DNA from: Lethocerus indicus
Taxonomy: Eukaryota > Arthropoda > Insecta > Hemiptera > Belostomatidae
Direction of reading: 5' to 3'
DNA: 64,000 bases
Assembly: GCA_019843655.1 (NCBI GenBank)
Contig: JACDQD010000002.1
Location: 9,103,393-9,167,392, forward strand
In this document: in pieces, positions 62,201-64,000 of the stretch
Numbering within the stretch: the first letter of the stretch is position 1
Layout: every line of letters begins with the position of its first letter
Program-made: the position numbers and the translations under genes
Notes under the pieces: generated by a model
Told to the model about the DNA's origin: nothing
Seen by the model: the letters and a program-made list of their open reading frames with translations, nothing else
The model's database searches: none

Positions 62201-64000
62201 TTTCGAACATACCATCATTATTGTAGATTGACAAAAACGATCAGTGTATACTTACTAAATAAAAGGGAAAAGCCTTCTTATTAACTACAAATTAAGTATT
62301 AAAATGCAGTTAATATCCAGTTTGGCTAAACACAACTGCATGTAAAATAATATACTATTTGTATTACTGTGGTATTTATAACTGATAACTCACTATTAAG
62401 TGAGTAACTGATTTTCCTATATTCTGAGTGTACCGACGTTATTTAATCGGCTATAATCCGTTTACTTGAACTCATTTGTTTGCTTAACTGTATACTAACA
62501 TAAACCTTCGAATCTATTTAATGAAATAAATGTTGTTACTACCTACCTTCATCATCAGACGTGGGCTCAGTTGGAACGAAAGTTATACGGCGTATCCTGT
62601 TCACCAATTTCAATGCGTTCCTTTTACTACTTTTATAAAAAGAAACAATTTGGAATATCCCATCCAAGAACGGAGTCCATAGCCCTTTCCAAACAACTTT
62701 AGCAATTACTCCTGAAAATAATATAATTCGAAACTACGTATATTCCATATTCTCACAAAAATGAAACCTTTATTAATATTGGCGAATTAAAGGAAAATAT
62801 TGTCACATACTATTAATTAGACCAAACATATGACAACTCAATATTATTTTGATCAATAAATTATAAACAGCTATTTTTTAGAGATGAATAGAATGAATAA
62901 GTACCGTTGTTGTACACTGTGATATCTTTTACGCTTCTAAAGGTATCGCCCAAATTTTCAAATCCCATCGTTTCCATAAACTTATAAAACTCGGATTGAC
63001 TTAATTTTTTAACCATTTCTTCCATTTCACTTTCATTTATATCGTAAAACTTGATGCTCTCATCTGGAATTATACATATATCCCCTTCTGCTATTAAAAC
63101 GTCATTTTTGTGACATACAAAGTGACCGGCTCCACTTTGAATATCAATCTCCATATCGGTTGGCCCTGAAAATGAAACCAATACAATATTTCAATATTTC
63201 ATTAACCGCTTCCTACTTGAAATGTTTTATGCTATGGACTATTGTACATAAATAATTTTACTTCTCTACACCTTCGGTACCTTTTTACTTTTGTTTTACT
63301 GAAGTATATTAAACCCGAATCTGATTATGCCCAAAAATACACTATTCTTGACATACCAGGTTCGTTTTATGCTACAGTTAAAATCTGTACAAAAATATTA
63401 ATATTACGACCGAATAAATTAGAAAGAAAGAATCATCGTTTTTAATATGAAACCAAACACCGAACTTACCGTTCGTTTTCATTTCCAATAACCGGACAAA
63501 TTTTACGTCTGAAAAACTGATTGGCGTCTGGATTGGATGTCCTTTAAAAGCGCTGAAATAATCCATCGTCCAAGACTAAAGAACAACCATAAAAGTAATT
63601 AAGGCTGTTAGGGCGTAGTAATTACTATGTAATGTTGTAATCAATACCTACCAGAATGGCGGATGAAGGTAGGATAATTTTGTCACCTATTTTTCTTTCA
63701 TAAAATGCCTTATATTTTTCTTCCGGATGTTTAAATGTTAGAGTTGAAACTAGGCCTTCTACCTTACTCTGAAATAAATAAAGAAAATAAGAGTTAGAAA
63801 GAGATCTAACCATAAAATATCAAAGTAATTCATAAATTCTTTTCTGCCGCTTAGTATTTTACTTACGGAATCACGCTGAGACACTTTTTTTGGTTCTGGT
63901 AACATCCAAGATACTAGGTCCTGAATATGTGCTGTACCCCTAGAAACGGGGAATTCTACTTTCGGATATATTTGCGACAAGTCCATCTCCACTCCTTCTA
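53000..64000 (-). CDS. Gene C: fatty acid synthase-like gene, 5' part beyond window, possibly disrupted
   Basis: The last 23 exons of a gene closely related to B; the KS and MAT exons lie past the right edge. Visible exons cover DH, central region, pseudo-KR/ER, KR and TE. Their lengths equal those of B except exon 25 (201 against 202), exon 27 (106 against 107), exon 30 (254 against 253) and exon 31 (293 against 287). The first three break the frame; in exon 30 a stop follows soon after APGDAFK. All lie in or next to the B-like tract. The same DH His to Arg, ER, KR and TE losses are present (VASDWGCILAL). It may be a pseudogene, a recombined but expressed gene, or an assembly error region. 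Confidence 0.85.
54795..54990. mobile_element. Small foldback-family element in gene C intron 31
   Basis: AACCGGTTTGGTCTTTTTCT, AGACCGGTTTCGG and, inverted, CTACTGAAGATGACGAGCAG, ACAAAATACCAAATCGGCG. It is orthologous in position to 34900-35090 of gene B and closer to the canonical arm sequence of 3697-4690. Confidence 0.6.
55534..55629 (-). pseudogene. Relic second copy of the 3' half of exon 30 in gene C
   Basis: The minus strand reads RTERVLDDIDELIRKQPRFN and then HALEYSDHLSG before a GT. This repeats the end of exon 30 (55786-56039) with several changes. It has no acceptor: upstream it runs straight into intron-30 sequence of the B type at about 55629. It is best read as C's own original exon, cut in half by the incoming B-like tract. 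Confidence 0.85.
55629..57815. repeat. Near-identical B/C tract, copy in gene C
   Basis: Counterpart of 35746-37925. The left end is abrupt, inside an exon relic at 55629. On the right, similarity falls gradually to ordinary B/C divergence at about 57815-57860. Confidence 0.85.
55786..56648 (-). other. Gene C exons 27-30: ketoreductase-like domain
   Basis: Exons: 56543-56648, 56339-56447, 56117-56261, 55786-56039. They are almost identical to B exons 27-30 apart from a one-base loss in exon 27 (a TTC/TC difference near 56585) and a one-base gain in exon 30 near 56025. Confidence 0.75.
56754..59059 (-). other. Gene C exons 22-26: pseudo-KR and enoylreductase-like region
   Basis: Exons: 58880-59059, 58704-58779, 57850-58017, 57564-57746, 57263-57463, 56754-56946. 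The split of exon 23 into 58704-58779 and 57850-58017 by a 686-bp intron (58018-58703) is at the same codon boundary as the intron of gene A. Exon 25 lacks one C near 57280. Exon 26 is in frame here, unlike in B. Confidence 0.8.
58018..58703 (-). other. Intron 23 of gene C, absent from gene B
   Basis: Starts with GTATATATATA after GGAAAG and ends with TTTCCGCAAG before CTGGAA. Gene A has a 163-bp intron at the same place (18257-18419); B has none. The 686 bp contain no recognised element. Confidence 0.8.
59130..59235. repeat. (TA)n/(CA)n microsatellite in gene C intron 21
   Basis: TA, CA and TATG runs, related in position to the TA run at 38551-38596 of gene B. Confidence 0.9.
59236..59494. 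mobile_element. LTR-like insertion in gene C intron 21
   Basis: A more GC-rich block just after a TA microsatellite that ends CAGAGTCCCGTAACA, in the style of a retrotransposon LTR end. The corresponding intron of B lacks it. Neither the exact left edge nor a target duplication could be fixed. Confidence 0.35.
59819..61511 (-). other. Gene C exons 18-21: shortened central region
   Basis: Exons: 61354-61511, 60929-61087, 60402-60650, 59819-60018. Lengths are identical to B and the protein is highly similar (LIITGNEIDEKAVYLFGNIQ). Confidence 0.8.
62547..64000 (-). other. Gene C exons 13 (partial)-17: dehydratase-like domain, His to Arg
   Basis: Exons: 63867-64000 (cut by the window), 63652-63768, 63470-63575, 62905-63165, 62547-62711. 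The His motif reads YERKIGDKIILP. LDGIFQ keeps Asp and Gln. Exons 14, 16 and 17 have exactly the lengths of B. Confidence 0.8.

Noticed and set aside
1..64000. CRISPR arrays, operons, ribosome binding sites, rRNA
   Set aside because: The window is eukaryotic with spliced genes. The only regular repeats are microsatellites and the foldback internal repeats.

Overview
This is a window of AT-rich, intron-rich nuclear DNA from an animal, almost certainly an insect. The signs are short GT-AG introns, arthropod-style TATA/TCAGT core promoters, AATAAA poly(A) signals, many (TA)n microsatellites and Jockey-type non-LTR retrotransposon debris. I cannot name the species.

The window is dominated by a head-to-tail tandem array of three genes on the minus strand. 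All derive from the animal type-I fatty acid synthase (FAS). Gene A (28387 to 14413) is complete: 35 coding exons that sum to 6531 nt, or 2176 aa. Gene B (49709 to 31688) is complete with 34 exons, about 2160 aa, but has one single-base frameshift in exon 26. Gene C (beyond 64000 down to 53000) is cut by the window edge. Its last 23 exons are visible, and three of them differ in length from B by one base.

The main finding is that these are FAS-shaped proteins stripped of most of their chemistry. Exon by exon they keep the order KS, MAT, DH, reduced central region, pseudo-KR, ER, KR, TE. In both A and B the KS nucleophile Cys is Trp and one KS His is Asp. The DH His is Arg. The ER dinucleotide motif and Lys are gone. 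The KR segments carrying Lys, Ser and Tyr are deleted. No acyl carrier domain is present. The TE Ser is replaced by Trp. Only the malonyl/acetyl transferase keeps its full active site (GHSVGE, AYARG, YHS), and it is the best conserved part between A and B. C shows the same DH, ER, KR and TE losses. This looks like a neofunctionalised family of FAS pseudo-enzymes with one surviving acyltransferase, not a lipid-making FAS.

B and C share a near-identical tract of about 2.2 kb over exons 24-30 inside otherwise diverged genes. It ends in a chimeric junction in C with a duplicated half exon, which indicates recent gene conversion or duplication, or an assembly artefact. B has precisely lost an intron that A and C keep.

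Layout: 1-14400 is gene-poor, with a perfect 66-nt palindrome at 2395, a foldback transposon at 3697-4690 and a compound microsatellite at 12531. Gene A with its promoter and 5' UTR exon covers 14405-29330. Next come the A-B spacer (29330-31618), gene B to its promoter near 50150, the B-C spacer (50150-52930), and gene C to the right edge.
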